Positions 1-6,954 of a stretch of DNA of 37,999 nt are shown here, in pieces; the stretch's first letter is position 1; each line of letters begins with the position of its first letter. Both the position numbers and the translations under genes were made by a program. The notes under the pieces are model-generated. The model was given only the letters and a program-made list of their open reading frames with translations. It had not been told where the DNA came from and searched no databases. This DNA comes from Candidatus Nomurabacteria bacterium RIFOXYB1_FULL_39_16 (GTDB taxonomy: Bacteria > Patescibacteriota > Minisyncoccia > Phycocordibacterales > UBA9973). The stretch spans positions 35,802 through 73,800 of the forward strand of contig MFWB01000008.1 of NCBI GenBank assembly GCA_001787205.1. The letters run 5' to 3'.

Positions 1-2
1 CT

Positions 3-326
3 GGCAATACCGACAATGATTACGGAGGTTACGATACCGGATGTTACGGGGTTGCTGATCCTTTCATTTCTCCTCTTGAAACTGACGGATTTATTTCTAA
101 AACTCCGTGTGACCCACTCTTTAATGTATGGATTGGCGGTTATTCATATTATCGATATGCTGCGGGAGTCGCTGGTTGTAGCGCCGCCAAAGGAGCTTTT
201 TATGTCTTAGGAATTCGGGATTTAGAAAGTACTAGTGGTACCCATCTTACAAGTCCGGGGTGGAGTTGCCCCTCTTTAAATTGGCAAGCTCAATTTGAAT
301 GGGTAACAGGTAAATTTGAAAACTAG
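3..326 (+). CDS. Pilin-like / type II secretion pseudopilin, C-terminal part (5' end outside window)
   Basis: An open frame runs from the left edge to a TAG at 324-326, giving 107 residues without a start codon, so the gene begins upstream. The peptide is rich in Gly, Tyr and Asn. It has four spaced cysteines (in GCYG, TPCDP, AGCSA and WSCPS) and blocks such as DPFISPLE and GGYSYYRY. This is the look of the globular C-terminal domain of type IV pilins and pseudopilins in Patescibacteria. The diagnostic N-terminal prepilin cleavage site and hydrophobic helix lie outside the window. It would supply a subunit for the pilus machine encoded at 30766-37999. A minor pilin and a major pilin cannot be told apart here. 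Confidence 0.6.
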   Translation, partial: GNTDNDYGGYDTGCYGVADPFISPLETDGFISKTPCDPLFNVWIGGYSYYRYAAGVAGCSAAKGAFYVLGIRDLESTSGTHLTSPGWSCPSLNWQAQFEWVTGKFEN

Positions 327-335
327 TTTATTTGA

Positions 336-364
336 TTGACTCTTTGTCGTATATTTGCTAGTAT
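336..364 (+). promoter_or_regulatory. Sigma70-type promoter of the ribosomal protein operon
   Basis: A -35 box TTGACT (336-341) and a -10 box TAGTAT (359-364) are separated by 17 bases. The predicted start near 371 gives a leader of about 130 nt before rpsN. This is the best two-box promoter in the window, and it shows that the spc-type operon restarts here after the pilin gene. Confidence 0.7.
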
Positions 365-473
365 AAAGACAAGGGGATATAGCTTTGATTAATCCATTTT
401 TCTCCTTTAGATTCCATCTTTTCGCTCCTGATAAGGGGAGATTAAGAGGGGTTTTAAAGAAAAAAAGTGAGAT

Positions 474-495
474 ATTACAAGGCTCACCCTGTAAT
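474..495 (+). promoter_or_regulatory. Leader hairpin just upstream of rpsN
   Basis: ATTACAAGG (474-482) and CCTGTAAT (488-495) pair as an 8-bp stem with one bulged A and a 5-nt loop, ending 8 nt before the rpsN start codon. Ribosomal protein leaders are often bound by one of the encoded proteins. That role is only a guess here. The rest of the 327-503 gap holds the promoter and purine-rich sequence but no gene. Confidence 0.35.
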
Positions 496-503
496 TATTT
501 TTT

Positions 504-689
504 ATGGCAAAAACATCAGTCAAAGCAAGAGCTTTAAAGAAACCGAAATTTTCCACTCGAGCCAAGAATCGATGTTTTCGCTGTGGCCGGGGCAACGCTT
601 TTATGCGAGACTTCGGTATTTGCCGTATTTGTTTCAGGGAATTAGCCAATGAGGGAATGTTGCCGGGAGTTAGAAAATCTTCCTGGTAA
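504..689 (+). CDS. rpsN: 30S ribosomal protein S14, zinc-binding (type Z)
   Basis: This 61-residue protein has the short-form S14 signature. Two CxxC pairs (CFRC and CRIC) around residues 24-43 form a zinc ribbon, and the end PGVRKSSW is the conserved tail contacting 16S rRNA in the 30S head. Type Z S14 is about 61 residues, an exact fit. It is the first gene of the local ribosomal operon. The usual upstream neighbours (L14, L24, L5) are not next to it; a pilin gene is, so the spc operon is split. No clear Shine-Dalgarno sequence precedes the ATG, only a T-rich run. Confidence 0.95.
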   Translation: MAKTSVKARALKKPKFSTRAKNRCFRCGRGNAFMRDFGICRICFRELANEGMLPGVRKSSW

Positions 690-705
690 AAATTTAAATA
701 ATTAT

Positions 706-1092
706 ATGGATTCAATTTCAAACATGATAATAGTAATGAAGAACGGTAGCCTCGCAGGCAAAGAGTCTGTGTCCTTGCCTTATTCCAAGATGAAGAACGC
801 CATCGGTGAGTGTTTGAAAAAGGCTGGGTACATTTCCGACATTTCTAAAAAAGTAAAGAAGGGCCAGCCGGTATTGGAAGTAGGTCTTATTTATGTGGAC
901 AAAAAGCCGAAAATCACCGAAGTGGAAAGAATCTCCAAGCAATCTCGCCGCGTTTATTTCGGGATGAAGGATATTCATTCTGTCCGAAATGGTTCAGGAT
1001 TACTGGTTCTTTCAACCCCGAAAGGTATCTTAACAGGCAAGGAAGCCAGGAAAGAACAAGTGGGGGGGGAAGCGCTGTTTAGATTGTGGTAA
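706..1092 (+). CDS. rpsH: 30S ribosomal protein S8
   Basis: A 128-residue S8 that binds the central domain of 16S rRNA. The N-terminus MDSISNMIIVMKNG matches the family start (usually DPIADMLTRIRNA), so I chose ATG 706 and not the upstream in-frame ATG at 649, which overlaps rpsN. The C-terminal half carries the family pattern SKQSRRVYFGMKDI, GLLVLSTPKGILTG and a final GGEALFRLW. It follows rpsN by 16 nt and precedes rplF by 13 nt. Confidence 0.93.
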   Translation: MDSISNMIIVMKNGSLAGKESVSLPYSKMKNAIGECLKKAGYISDISKKVKKGQPVLEVGLIYVDKKPKITEVERISKQSRRVYFGMKDIHSVRNGSGLLVLSTPKGILTGKEARKEQVGGEALFRLW

Positions 1093-1105
1093 ATAATAAA
1101 AATAT

Positions 1106-1651
1106 ATGTCAAGAATTGGAAAACAAGAAATTTTAATACCAGTCGGAGTCAAAGTCACACAGAGTGAGTCTTCTTTGGGCAACGTTCTTACTGTTGCTGG
1201 CCCAAAGGGTACACTCAGTAGAACATTTAAAAACGATATCACCATTACCATTGCAGGCAACGTCATAACTTTGAATATCAAAAGAAACGACAAATTTTCC
1301 AAATCTCTCTGGGGCACTTATGCTTCTCACATAAAGAATATGATTGAAGGGGTAGAGAAGCCTTACCAGAAGAAATTAATTTTGGAAGGTGTCGGATTCA
1401 AGTCGGAAGTTAAAGGCAAGGAGCTTCATTTTGCGCTCGGCTTTTCTCACCCGGTTGTCGTGTCTGTGCCCGAAGGAATTACCGCCACTGCCGAAAAGAA
1501 CAACATCACCATCACCGGAATTGATAAGGAGTTAGTCGGTAATTTCACTGCTAGTATTCGCGCCTTAAAGAAACCGGAACCTTACAAGGGTAAGGGAATG
1601 CGTTATGAGAATGAAGTCATCAGACGCAAACAGGGTAAGAAGACAGTATAA
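1106..1651 (+). CDS. rplF: 50S ribosomal protein L6
   Basis: At 181 residues it has normal L6 length. It begins MSRIGKQEILIPVGV and ends with the L6 signature RALKKPEPYKGKGMRYENE plus a basic tail, which binds 23S rRNA near the sarcin-ricin loop. Two repeated alpha/beta domains are implied by the internal GVGFKSEVKG and GNFTASIRA segments. It is followed by a strong inverted repeat (1657-1698) before rplR, which is unusual inside a ribosomal operon. Confidence 0.95.
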   Translation: MSRIGKQEILIPVGVKVTQSESSLGNVLTVAGPKGTLSRTFKNDITITIAGNVITLNIKRNDKFSKSLWGTYASHIKNMIEGVEKPYQKKLILEGVGFKSEVKGKELHFALGFSHPVVVSVPEGITATAEKNNITITGIDKELVGNFTASIRALKKPEPYKGKGMRYENEVIRRKQGKKTV

Positions 1652-1656
1652 TAAGA

Positions 1657-1698
1657 CCCTACACCAGGTGTCAGGAATTGCAGACACCTGGTGTAGGG
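1657..1698. repeat. Perfect 16-bp inverted repeat between rplF and rplR
   Basis: Arms at 1657-1672 (CCCTACACCAGGTGTC) and 1683-1698 are exact reverse complements around a 10-nt spacer. The hairpin is GC-rich but is followed by an A-run, not a T-run, so it is not a standard terminator on the plus strand. It ends 10 nt before the rplR start codon. It could attenuate or stabilise the message, or it could be a small inserted repeat. Confidence 0.75.
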
Positions 1699-1708
1699 AC
1701 AAAAAAAT

Positions 1709-2050
1709 ATGATTAACAAAACAGACAAAAGAATACGACTAAAGAAAAAGATAAGAACAAAGATCAACGGCACAGAGGCGCGTCCTCGTTTGACCATTTT
1801 TCGTTCCAATAAATTTATTTATGCGCAAGTTATCAACGATATGACTGGCAAGACTTTATCGCAGGCGAGTGACGTCAAGACAACCAAGGGCACCAAGACA
1901 GAAAGAGCCAAGGAGGTTGGCGGAGCTATAGCAGCTGCTTGTCTCAAAGCGAAAATAAAGAAAGTTGTTTTTGACCGCAACGGATTTAAATATACCGGCC
2001 GAATAAAATTAGTGGCTGATACCGCTCGGGCTGCAGGGTTGGAGTTTTAA
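1709..2050 (+). CDS. rplR: 50S ribosomal protein L18
   Basis: A 113-residue L18 that carries 5S rRNA into the central protuberance together with L5. It shows the family blocks RPRLTIFRSNKFIYAQVIND, KVVFDRNGFKYTGRIK and the end ADTARAAGLEF. The N-terminal 25 residues are very basic, as usual. The upstream spacer contains the inverted repeat and an A-rich stretch, not a Shine-Dalgarno sequence. Confidence 0.95.
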   Translation: MINKTDKRIRLKKKIRTKINGTEARPRLTIFRSNKFIYAQVINDMTGKTLSQASDVKTTKGTKTERAKEVGGAIAAACLKAKIKKVVFDRNGFKYTGRIKLVADTARAAGLEF

Positions 2051-2067
2051 AATAGAGAATAAATTTT

Positions 2068-2643
2068 ATGGAAAAACCAAAAGAAAACAACACAAGAGAC
2101 AGAAAGAACAGCGGTCGCAGACCGGGTTCTTTCAACAGAGTGAAGCCTGAATTTGACCAAAAGATTCTTGATATTCGTCGTGTTACCCGCGTGGTAGCCG
2201 GTGGACGAAGATTTTCTTTCAGCGTTGCGCTCATAGCGGGAGACAAGAAGGGCCGGGTAGGTTTGGGCCTAGGGAAGGCTGGAGACACTGCTTTAGCAAT
2301 CAACAAGGCTTTAAGGAATGCCAAGAAAAATATGATAAAGCTTAACCTTACCAAGACGATGTCCATTCCTCACGAACTTTCCGCCAAGTTTTCAAGTTCC
2401 CAGATAGTATTGATGCCGAACAAAGGACGCGGGCTCGTAGCAGGTTCAGTTATCCGTGACATAGTGAAGCTCTCAGGTATTAAAGACCTCACAGGCAAGA
2501 TCCTTTCCAATAGTAAGAACAAGTTAAACAATGCTAAAGCAGTTATGTCCGCATTGTCCGCAGTTGCGATAAAACACGAAAAGGAAGTTACCGAGAGTGT
2601 CGTTATTGACAATAAAGAAGTTGCGGTAGAAGCAACAAAGTAA
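2068..2643 (+). CDS. rpsE: 30S ribosomal protein S5
   Basis: This 191-residue S5 helps set decoding accuracy in the 30S body. Residues about 30-95 form the double-stranded-RNA-binding fold (RRVTRVVAGGRRFSFSVALI and GRVGLGLGKA). The C-terminal domain contains PNKGRGLVAGSVIRDIVKLSGI. A 25-residue charged N-terminal extension and a C-terminal tail are present. Next comes rplO with a 4-nt gap. The L30 gene normally found between S5 and L15 is absent, as reported for CPR ribosomes. Confidence 0.95.
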   Translation: MEKPKENNTRDRKNSGRRPGSFNRVKPEFDQKILDIRRVTRVVAGGRRFSFSVALIAGDKKGRVGLGLGKAGDTALAINKALRNAKKNMIKLNLTKTMSIPHELSAKFSSSQIVLMPNKGRGLVAGSVIRDIVKLSGIKDLTGKILSNSKNKLNNAKAVMSALSAVAIKHEKEVTESVVIDNKEVAVEATK

Positions 2644-2647
2644 TGCC

Positions 2648-2950
2648 ATGCAGATACATAATCTAAAAAGACAACACAAGAATAAAAAAGACAGACTAGT
2701 GGGTCGCGGAGGCAAGCACGCCAAGACGTCCGGCAGAGGAGGCAAGGGTCAGACAGCCCGCGCCGGCAACAAGCGCCGTCCGGAACTTCGTGATATCATT
2801 AAGAAATTGCCGAAGAATCGCGGGTATCAATTCAAGTCCATTCAAAAGGTTTTTATCCTAGGTAAGGACAAGCTCGTGTCCGGGGAAGAGAAGTTCTCAG
2901 AAATCCGCAAGCGATTGGGCATAAAGGGGAAGAAGATAAAGATTAAATAG
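2648..2950 (+). CDS. rplO: 50S ribosomal protein L15, C-terminally short
   Basis: The N-terminal half is clear L15: basic residues, VGRGGKHAKTSGRGGKGQ, then LPKNRGYQFK. The protein stops at 100 residues, while bacterial L15 is usually about 145. The missing part is the globular C-terminal domain that ends in the family's FS..A..AIE.AGG segment. Instead there is a basic tail (IRKRLGIKGKKIKIK) and a TAG, with the secY start codon 3 nt further on, so nothing is hidden in another frame downstream. A lineage-specific shortening fits better than a sequencing frameshift. The start ATG at 2648 has little room for a ribosome-binding site. Confidence 0.85.
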   Translation: MQIHNLKRQHKNKKDRLVGRGGKHAKTSGRGGKGQTARAGNKRRPELRDIIKKLPKNRGYQFKSIQKVFILGKDKLVSGEEKFSEIRKRLGIKGKKIKIK

Positions 2951-2953
2951 GCA

Positions 2954-4225
2954 ATGACTAATTTTTGGAACAAAATAAAATTAATATGGACAGATGCGGG
3001 CTTGCGCAAGAGGGTCCTGTTTGTTTTTTTTGCGCTCATCATCTTCAGACTGCTTTCTGCTATCCCTATTCCAGGTATTGATACCGTGGCGCTTGAACGA
3101 TTTCTTTCCAATAACCAATTTTTCGGCATCTTGAACATCTTTTCCGGAGGTGGACTTTCCAACCTTTCCATCATAATGCTTGGTGTCGGTCCTTACATTA
3201 CCGGTTCCATCATTATGCAGCTCTTGACCATTATGGTTCCCGCTTTGAAAAAGATTTATCACGAAGAAGGGGAGGCGGGCAGAAAGAGATTTGCTCAATA
3301 CGGCAGATTGCTCACTGTGCCTTTAGCAGCTATTCAAGGGTTCAGCCTTTTATATATTCTTGAACAACAGAACATTATATTCAATCTGACTTCTTTTGAT
3401 CGTATTGTGAATCTTATCATTATTATCGCTGGCTCAATTCTCATAATGTGGCTCGGAGAGCTTATCTCAGAGTTCGGTATTGGTAACGGAGTTTCTTTGA
3501 TAATCTTTGCAGGTATCGTTTCCAGACTTCCTTCATGGGTAGGGGAGCAAATCTTTACTTTTGATATTTCCCAGATTCCTCTTTACCTCGTATTTGCCGT
3601 GATAGGTGTGATTATTCTCGCGGGCATCGTACTTGTCACCGAAGCGGAGCGTCCTATTCCGGTCACTTATGCAAAAAGGGTGAGGGGTATGAAAATGTAT
3701 GGCGGAGGTTCCACCTATCTGCCACTGCGAGTCAACCAAGCCGGAGTTATTCCTATCATCTTCGCGCTTTCTATTTTGCTTTTCCCTCAGATGATTGGCA
3801 CATTCTTGTCCAGATATTCCAATGTCATTTTGGCGAAGATTTCCAGTATTTTGATGGCATTTACTCAGACTAGCGTGCTCTACGCAGTGCTGTATTTCGC
3901 TTTTGTATTTATATTCACTTACTTCTACACAGCCGTGACCTTTGACCCCGAAGCGCTTTCCACCAACCTACAGAAGAATGGCGCGTTTATTCCTGGCATT
4001 CGTCCCGGTCTCTCCACTTCGGAATACATTTCGAAAGTTTTAAGTCGCATCACCTTTTTGGGTGCTACATTTTTGGGCTTCATCGCTGTTTTGCCTCTCA
4101 TTATGCAATTCATTACCGGCAATGCTTCTTTTGCCTTGGGTGGGACGTCTATCCTCATCGTCGTCTCTGTCGTTCTTGATTTAATCAAGAAAGTAGACGC
4201 GCAAATCTCAATGCGAGAGTATTAG
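2954..4225 (+). CDS. secY: Protein translocase subunit SecY
   Basis: SecY is the channel of the Sec translocon in the cytoplasmic membrane. The 423-residue product has about ten hydrophobic segments. Near residue 35 comes the plug-side signature FRLLSAIPIPGID, then GVGPYITGSIIMQLL. Cytoplasmic loop C5 has TEAERPIPVTYAKR, and C6 has PGIRPGLSTSEYI, the SecA/ribosome contact region. It is the last gene of the ribosomal operon. Its stop overlaps the 3' end of the opposite-strand kinase gene by 4 bases. Confidence 0.96.
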   Translation: MTNFWNKIKLIWTDAGLRKRVLFVFFALIIFRLLSAIPIPGIDTVALERFLSNNQFFGILNIFSGGGLSNLSIIMLGVGPYITGSIIMQLLTIMVPALKKIYHEEGEAGRKRFAQYGRLLTVPLAAIQGFSLLYILEQQNIIFNLTSFDRIVNLIIIIAGSILIMWLGELISEFGIGNGVSLIIFAGIVSRLPSWVGEQIFTFDISQIPLYLVFAVIGVIILAGIVLVTEAERPIPVTYAKRVRGMKMYGGGSTYLPLRVNQAGVIPIIFALSILLFPQMIGTFLSRYSNVILAKISSILMAFTQTSVLYAVLYFAFVFIFTYFYTAVTFDPEALSTNLQKNGAFIPGIRPGLSTSEYISKVLSRITFLGATFLGFIAVLPLIMQFITGNASFALGGTSILIVVSVVLDLIKKVDAQISMREY

Positions 4226-4791
4226 CTCTTAGCTAGCCAATTTTTATATTCCGAGACGACGATATCAACGACCTGCTTTAGGTTGTTTTTGTTTGTATCA
4301 ACTATTAAGTCAAATTGATTTTTATCAGTGTTGTTTATTTTATATAAATTCCAATATCTTTTTTGTTCGCTTTCAAAACGTTCCTGCATTTTTTTATACG
4401 CTTCCTCAACAGAAGAAATTTGTTCACTCTCCATTCTTAATTTATTTTCTTTGATACTGTTTAAAACTCTATCTTTTGCTATTTCTTGCGACAAATCCAG
4501 ATATACCTTGAATGATTCCGGTATCCAGTGATAGGCCGTTCGTGAATCAATAACAACTTTTTCTTTATTTCGCATATCTCGTAGCTTCTGGTCTGTCATT
4601 TCATCTATCTTGGGGTCTGTTTCCGCTCTTTTATTTACTTCATTAATAGATAGACCGAGTTCCAGGCCTACTTGTCGGAAGAAATCACCTGAGGAGAAAT
4701 GCTGAAACCCTAAAATTTCTGCTACTTTTTTAGCGGTGCTGGACTTTCCGCTCCCCAAGCCTCCGCAAATAGTGATAATTTCTTTTTTCAT
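4222..4791 (-). CDS. Cytidylate kinase-like P-loop NMP kinase
   Basis: A 189-residue P-loop kinase beginning with a Walker A (GGLGSGKSS, residues 10-18), followed by SSGDFFRQ and a mid-protein VVIDSRTAYHW block that matches the short archaeal-type cytidylate kinases. It would phosphorylate CMP or dCMP. A basic segment around residues 105-120 fits the lid. It is divergent from adk and forms a cluster of three nucleotide kinases with adk and pyrH. Substrate choice is inferred from family resemblance; a different NMP substrate is possible. Confidence 0.7.
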   Translation of the reverse strand: MKKEIITICGGLGSGKSSTAKKVAEILGFQHFSSGDFFRQVGLELGLSINEVNKRAETDPKIDEMTDQKLRDMRNKEKVVIDSRTAYHWIPESFKVYLDLSQEIAKDRVLNSIKENKLRMESEQISSVEEAYKKMQERFESEQKRYWNLYKINNTDKNQFDLIVDTNKNNLKQVVDIVVSEYKNWLAKS

Positions 4792-4797
4792 AATTTA

Positions 4798-4810
4798 TGC
4801 TATTATAGCA
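4798..4810. promoter_or_regulatory. Overlapping divergent extended -10 promoters (13-bp palindrome)
   Basis: TGCTATTATAGCA is a perfect palindrome around one base. On the plus strand it reads TGC-TATTAT, ending 7 nt before the adk ATG (4814). On the minus strand it reads TGC-TATAAT, ending 10 nt before the kinase ATG (4791). One short site thus supplies a -10 box to both genes, and the two polymerases could not bind at once. Both messages would be leaderless or nearly so. Confidence 0.6.
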
Positions 4811-4813
4811 CAT

Positions 4814-5401
4814 ATGCAACCGCAAACTTTTGTGTTTTTTGGGCAAGTTGGCTCCGGTAAGGGGACACAGGTCAAGCTCCTTATGGATTTTTTGAAAGCC
4901 AAAGATGGGCGAGAGTCTGTCTATGCTGGTACGGGGGATGGATTTAGAAAACTGATAGAGTTAGGCAACTACACCGCCGGTTTGGTAAAAGAGTACGTAC
5001 ACAGTGGCGCATTGGTGCCGGATTTCTTGACTGATGCTGTTTTCGTCAATATGTTGATTTCTGGCCTTTCTCTGGAGAAAAATCTGATTGCGGATGGGTA
5101 TCCTCGCACCTCTTCGCAGAGCATTGTGTTTGAGGAAATGATGAAATTTTTTAAACGTGATGCAATAAAGATAATTTACATTGAGCTTTCCGAAGAAGAA
5201 GCAACGAAAAGAAATCTCTTACGCGGTAGACACGATGACACTAAGGAAGGGCTCACCAAGAGATTTAATGAATACAAAAACAAAGTGGTTCCCGCTATGG
5301 ATTATTTTAAGGACAAAGAAGGCTATGAGATTCATACGATAAACGGCGAACAGAGCATAGAAGAAGTGCACAAAGATATTATTAAAGCGCTAGGCTACTA
5401 A
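4814..5401 (+). CDS. adk: Adenylate kinase family protein
   Basis: A 195-residue kinase that balances AMP, ADP and ATP. Walker A is GQVGSGKGT (residues 10-18), and the AMP-site motif DGYPRT is at 94-99. A short lid around GRHDDT has no zinc cysteines. I start it at ATG 4814 and not at the in-frame codon at 4736, because the latter would lie inside the divergent gene and the P-loop should be close to the N-terminus. The -10 box sits 7 nt upstream. The secY-adk-map order of many bacteria is retained with extra kinases added. Confidence 0.85.
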   Translation: MQPQTFVFFGQVGSGKGTQVKLLMDFLKAKDGRESVYAGTGDGFRKLIELGNYTAGLVKEYVHSGALVPDFLTDAVFVNMLISGLSLEKNLIADGYPRTSSQSIVFEEMMKFFKRDAIKIIYIELSEEEATKRNLLRGRHDDTKEGLTKRFNEYKNKVVPAMDYFKDKEGYEIHTINGEQSIEEVHKDIIKALGY

Positions 5402-5403
5402 AT

Positions 5404-6099
5404 ATGGAAGAAACAATAATCATTTCGCTTGGCGGTTCGCTCATAGTGCCTGAGGAGATAGATGCAGAATTTTTAAAAGAGTTTAGAAATTTGATTCTTT
5501 CTTATGTTGCAAAAGGCAAAAGATTTGTGATAGATACGGGTGGGGGGAAAACCTGCAGAAAATATCAAAGTGTCGCGAGAGAAATCGTGGATGCTTCAAA
5601 GGAGGATTTGGATTGGATAGGTCTTACTGTCAATAATGTAAACGCGCAGCTGGTGCGGGTAATTTTCGGCAAGGATGCTTGTAAAAAAGTTTTTTATGAT
5701 CTAAGGGAAGAGGAATTAAGAGAGAAAATACTTGAGTATCCGATAGTGATTGGGGGTGCGCTTGAGCCTGGGCACAGTTCAGACTTTGATGCGGTTTTGG
5801 CTGCGAAAAACATTGGAGCAAAAAAGATAATTAACCTATCTAACACTGATTATGTGTATGATGCGGACCCGAAAATTAATCCGGAAGCAAAAAAGATAGA
5901 ACAAATTTCTTGGGCGGATTATCGTGCGCTTATCCCGAAAGAGTGGACGCACGCTGGCCTTAATTCCCCGTTTGACCCTGTTGCCTCAAAGGCTGCCGAG
6001 GAAGCGGGGATGACTGTAATTATTATGAATGGTAAACCGATAGATAATTTGGCAAAGTGTCTGAATGGAGAGAAGTTTATGGGGACGACTATTAGCTGA
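5404..6099 (+). CDS. pyrH: UMP kinase, amino acid kinase superfamily
   Basis: A 231-residue member of the amino acid kinase fold. It opens with TIIISLGGSLI (phosphate-binding lysine replaced in this short form), then VIDTGGGKTCRKYQ and a late LSNTDYVYDADPKINPEAKKIE, the ATP-binding region of UMP kinases. Its length and the internal NNVNAQLV segment resemble archaeal-type PyrH. It starts 2 nt after adk, so the two are co-transcribed. Together with the CMP-kinase-like gene it would supply pyrimidine diphosphates. Another small-molecule kinase of the same fold cannot be excluded. Confidence 0.75.
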   Translation: MEETIIISLGGSLIVPEEIDAEFLKEFRNLILSYVAKGKRFVIDTGGGKTCRKYQSVAREIVDASKEDLDWIGLTVNNVNAQLVRVIFGKDACKKVFYDLREEELREKILEYPIVIGGALEPGHSSDFDAVLAAKNIGAKKIINLSNTDYVYDADPKINPEAKKIEQISWADYRALIPKEWTHAGLNSPFDPVASKAAEEAGMTVIIMNGKPIDNLAKCLNGEKFMGTTIS

Positions 6100-6104
6100 G
6101 GTTT

Positions 6105-6169
6105 ACCTCACCCCCTTCCCCTCTCCTTAACAAGGAGAGGGGTGGATGCAACAGCAGACGGGGTGAGGT
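6105..6169. repeat. Nested inverted repeat (branched hairpin) before map
   Basis: Outer arms ACCTCACCCC (6105-6114) and GGGGTGAGGT (6160-6169) enclose a perfect 11-bp inner hairpin with a 3-nt loop (6118-6142). The remaining 16 nt of the outer loop are unpaired. Pyrimidine-rich elements of this CCTCACCCC type are scattered in many bacterial genomes and resemble REP-like or miniature mobile repeats. A transposase that handles such palindromes is encoded at 11188-11850, but a link is only inferred. Confidence 0.6.
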
Positions 6170-6177
6170 CTTAAATT

Positions 6178-6954
6178 ATGATAATTATCAAAACAAAAGA
6201 ACAAATAGATACAATACGCGAAGGGTGTAAAAACTTGGCGACTGTGCTTTATAAAGTGGGGGAGAAGGTCGCCCCCGGTATTTCTACGAAAGATTTGGAT
6301 ATTTATGCCGAGCAATTAATTCGCGAAATGGGAGACATTCCCGCTTTTTTAAATTATCGTCCCGAGGGAGCGAGCTCACCATTTCCGGCTTCTTTATGTA
6401 TCTCCGTGAATGATGAAGTGGTGCACGGCATTCCGAATAAAAATAAAATTTTAAAAGAAGGGGACATCGTGTCCCTTGATTTGGGTACTAAACACAAAGG
6501 ACTTTTTACCGATATGGCTATCACTGTGCCCGTCGGCAAAGTCAGCCCCGAGAATTTGAAACTTATGCAAACTACCGAGCAAGCGCTCCAGGTAGGCATT
6601 GATGCCGCCAGGGCGGGGAACACAGTAGGAGACATAGGTTATGCGATAGAGAGCTACGTCCGCGGGCAGAAGGAGCGTAAATACGGCATTGTGGAAGTTC
6701 TCGCCGGGCACGGCGTGGGTATAGCAATTCACGAAGATCCATTCATTCCAAATTTCGGGAAACAAGGCAAGGGAGAGAAACTCGTGCCGGGGATGATTGT
6801 CGCTTTGGAGCCGATGCTTAATCTTGGCACTAAAAATGTGACCATAGATGACGACGATTGGACCTTCCGCACAAGAGACCGCAAAAACAGCGCGCACTTT
6901 GAACATACTATTTTAATCACTGAAGGTGAAGCAGAGATTTTGACAAAAATTTAG
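6178..6954 (+). CDS. map: Methionine aminopeptidase, type I
   Basis: A 258-residue cytoplasmic metalloprotease that removes the initiator methionine from new proteins. The five metal ligands are visible: Asp in SLDLGT, Asp in LFTDMA, His in AGHGVG, Glu in ALEPML and Glu in HFEHTI. The substrate-side His is in VVHGIP. Length is normal for the catalytic core without an N-terminal zinc extension. The TAG stop is inside the left arm of the following terminator. The gene follows pyrH after the nested repeat. Confidence 0.95.
   Translation: MIIIKTKEQIDTIREGCKNLATVLYKVGEKVAPGISTKDLDIYAEQLIREMGDIPAFLNYRPEGASSPFPASLCISVNDEVVHGIPNKNKILKEGDIVSLDLGTKHKGLFTDMAITVPVGKVSPENLKLMQTTEQALQVGIDAARAGNTVGDIGYAIESYVRGQKERKYGIVEVLAGHGVGIAIHEDPFIPNFGKQGKGEKLVPGMIVALEPMLNLGTKNVTIDDDDWTFRTRDRKNSAHFEHTILITEGEAEILTKI

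Noticed and set aside
16-210. 64-residue hydrophobic frame starting at 16
   Set aside because: It overlaps the pilin-like frame (3-326), whose composition, cysteines and longer open reading fit a real gene; this one is a shadow.
649-705. Upstream extension of rpsH to ATG 649
   Set aside because: It would overlap rpsN by 41 bases and add residues not found in S8; the family start matches ATG 706.
1657-1698. Rho-independent terminator within the ribosomal operon
   Set aside because: The hairpin is followed by A residues on the plus strand and not by a T-tract, and it would cut off rplR, rpsE, rplO and secY.
4736-4813. Longer adk start at 4736
   Set aside because: It lies inside the divergent kinase gene and would precede the shared promoter; the P-loop fits a start at 4814.
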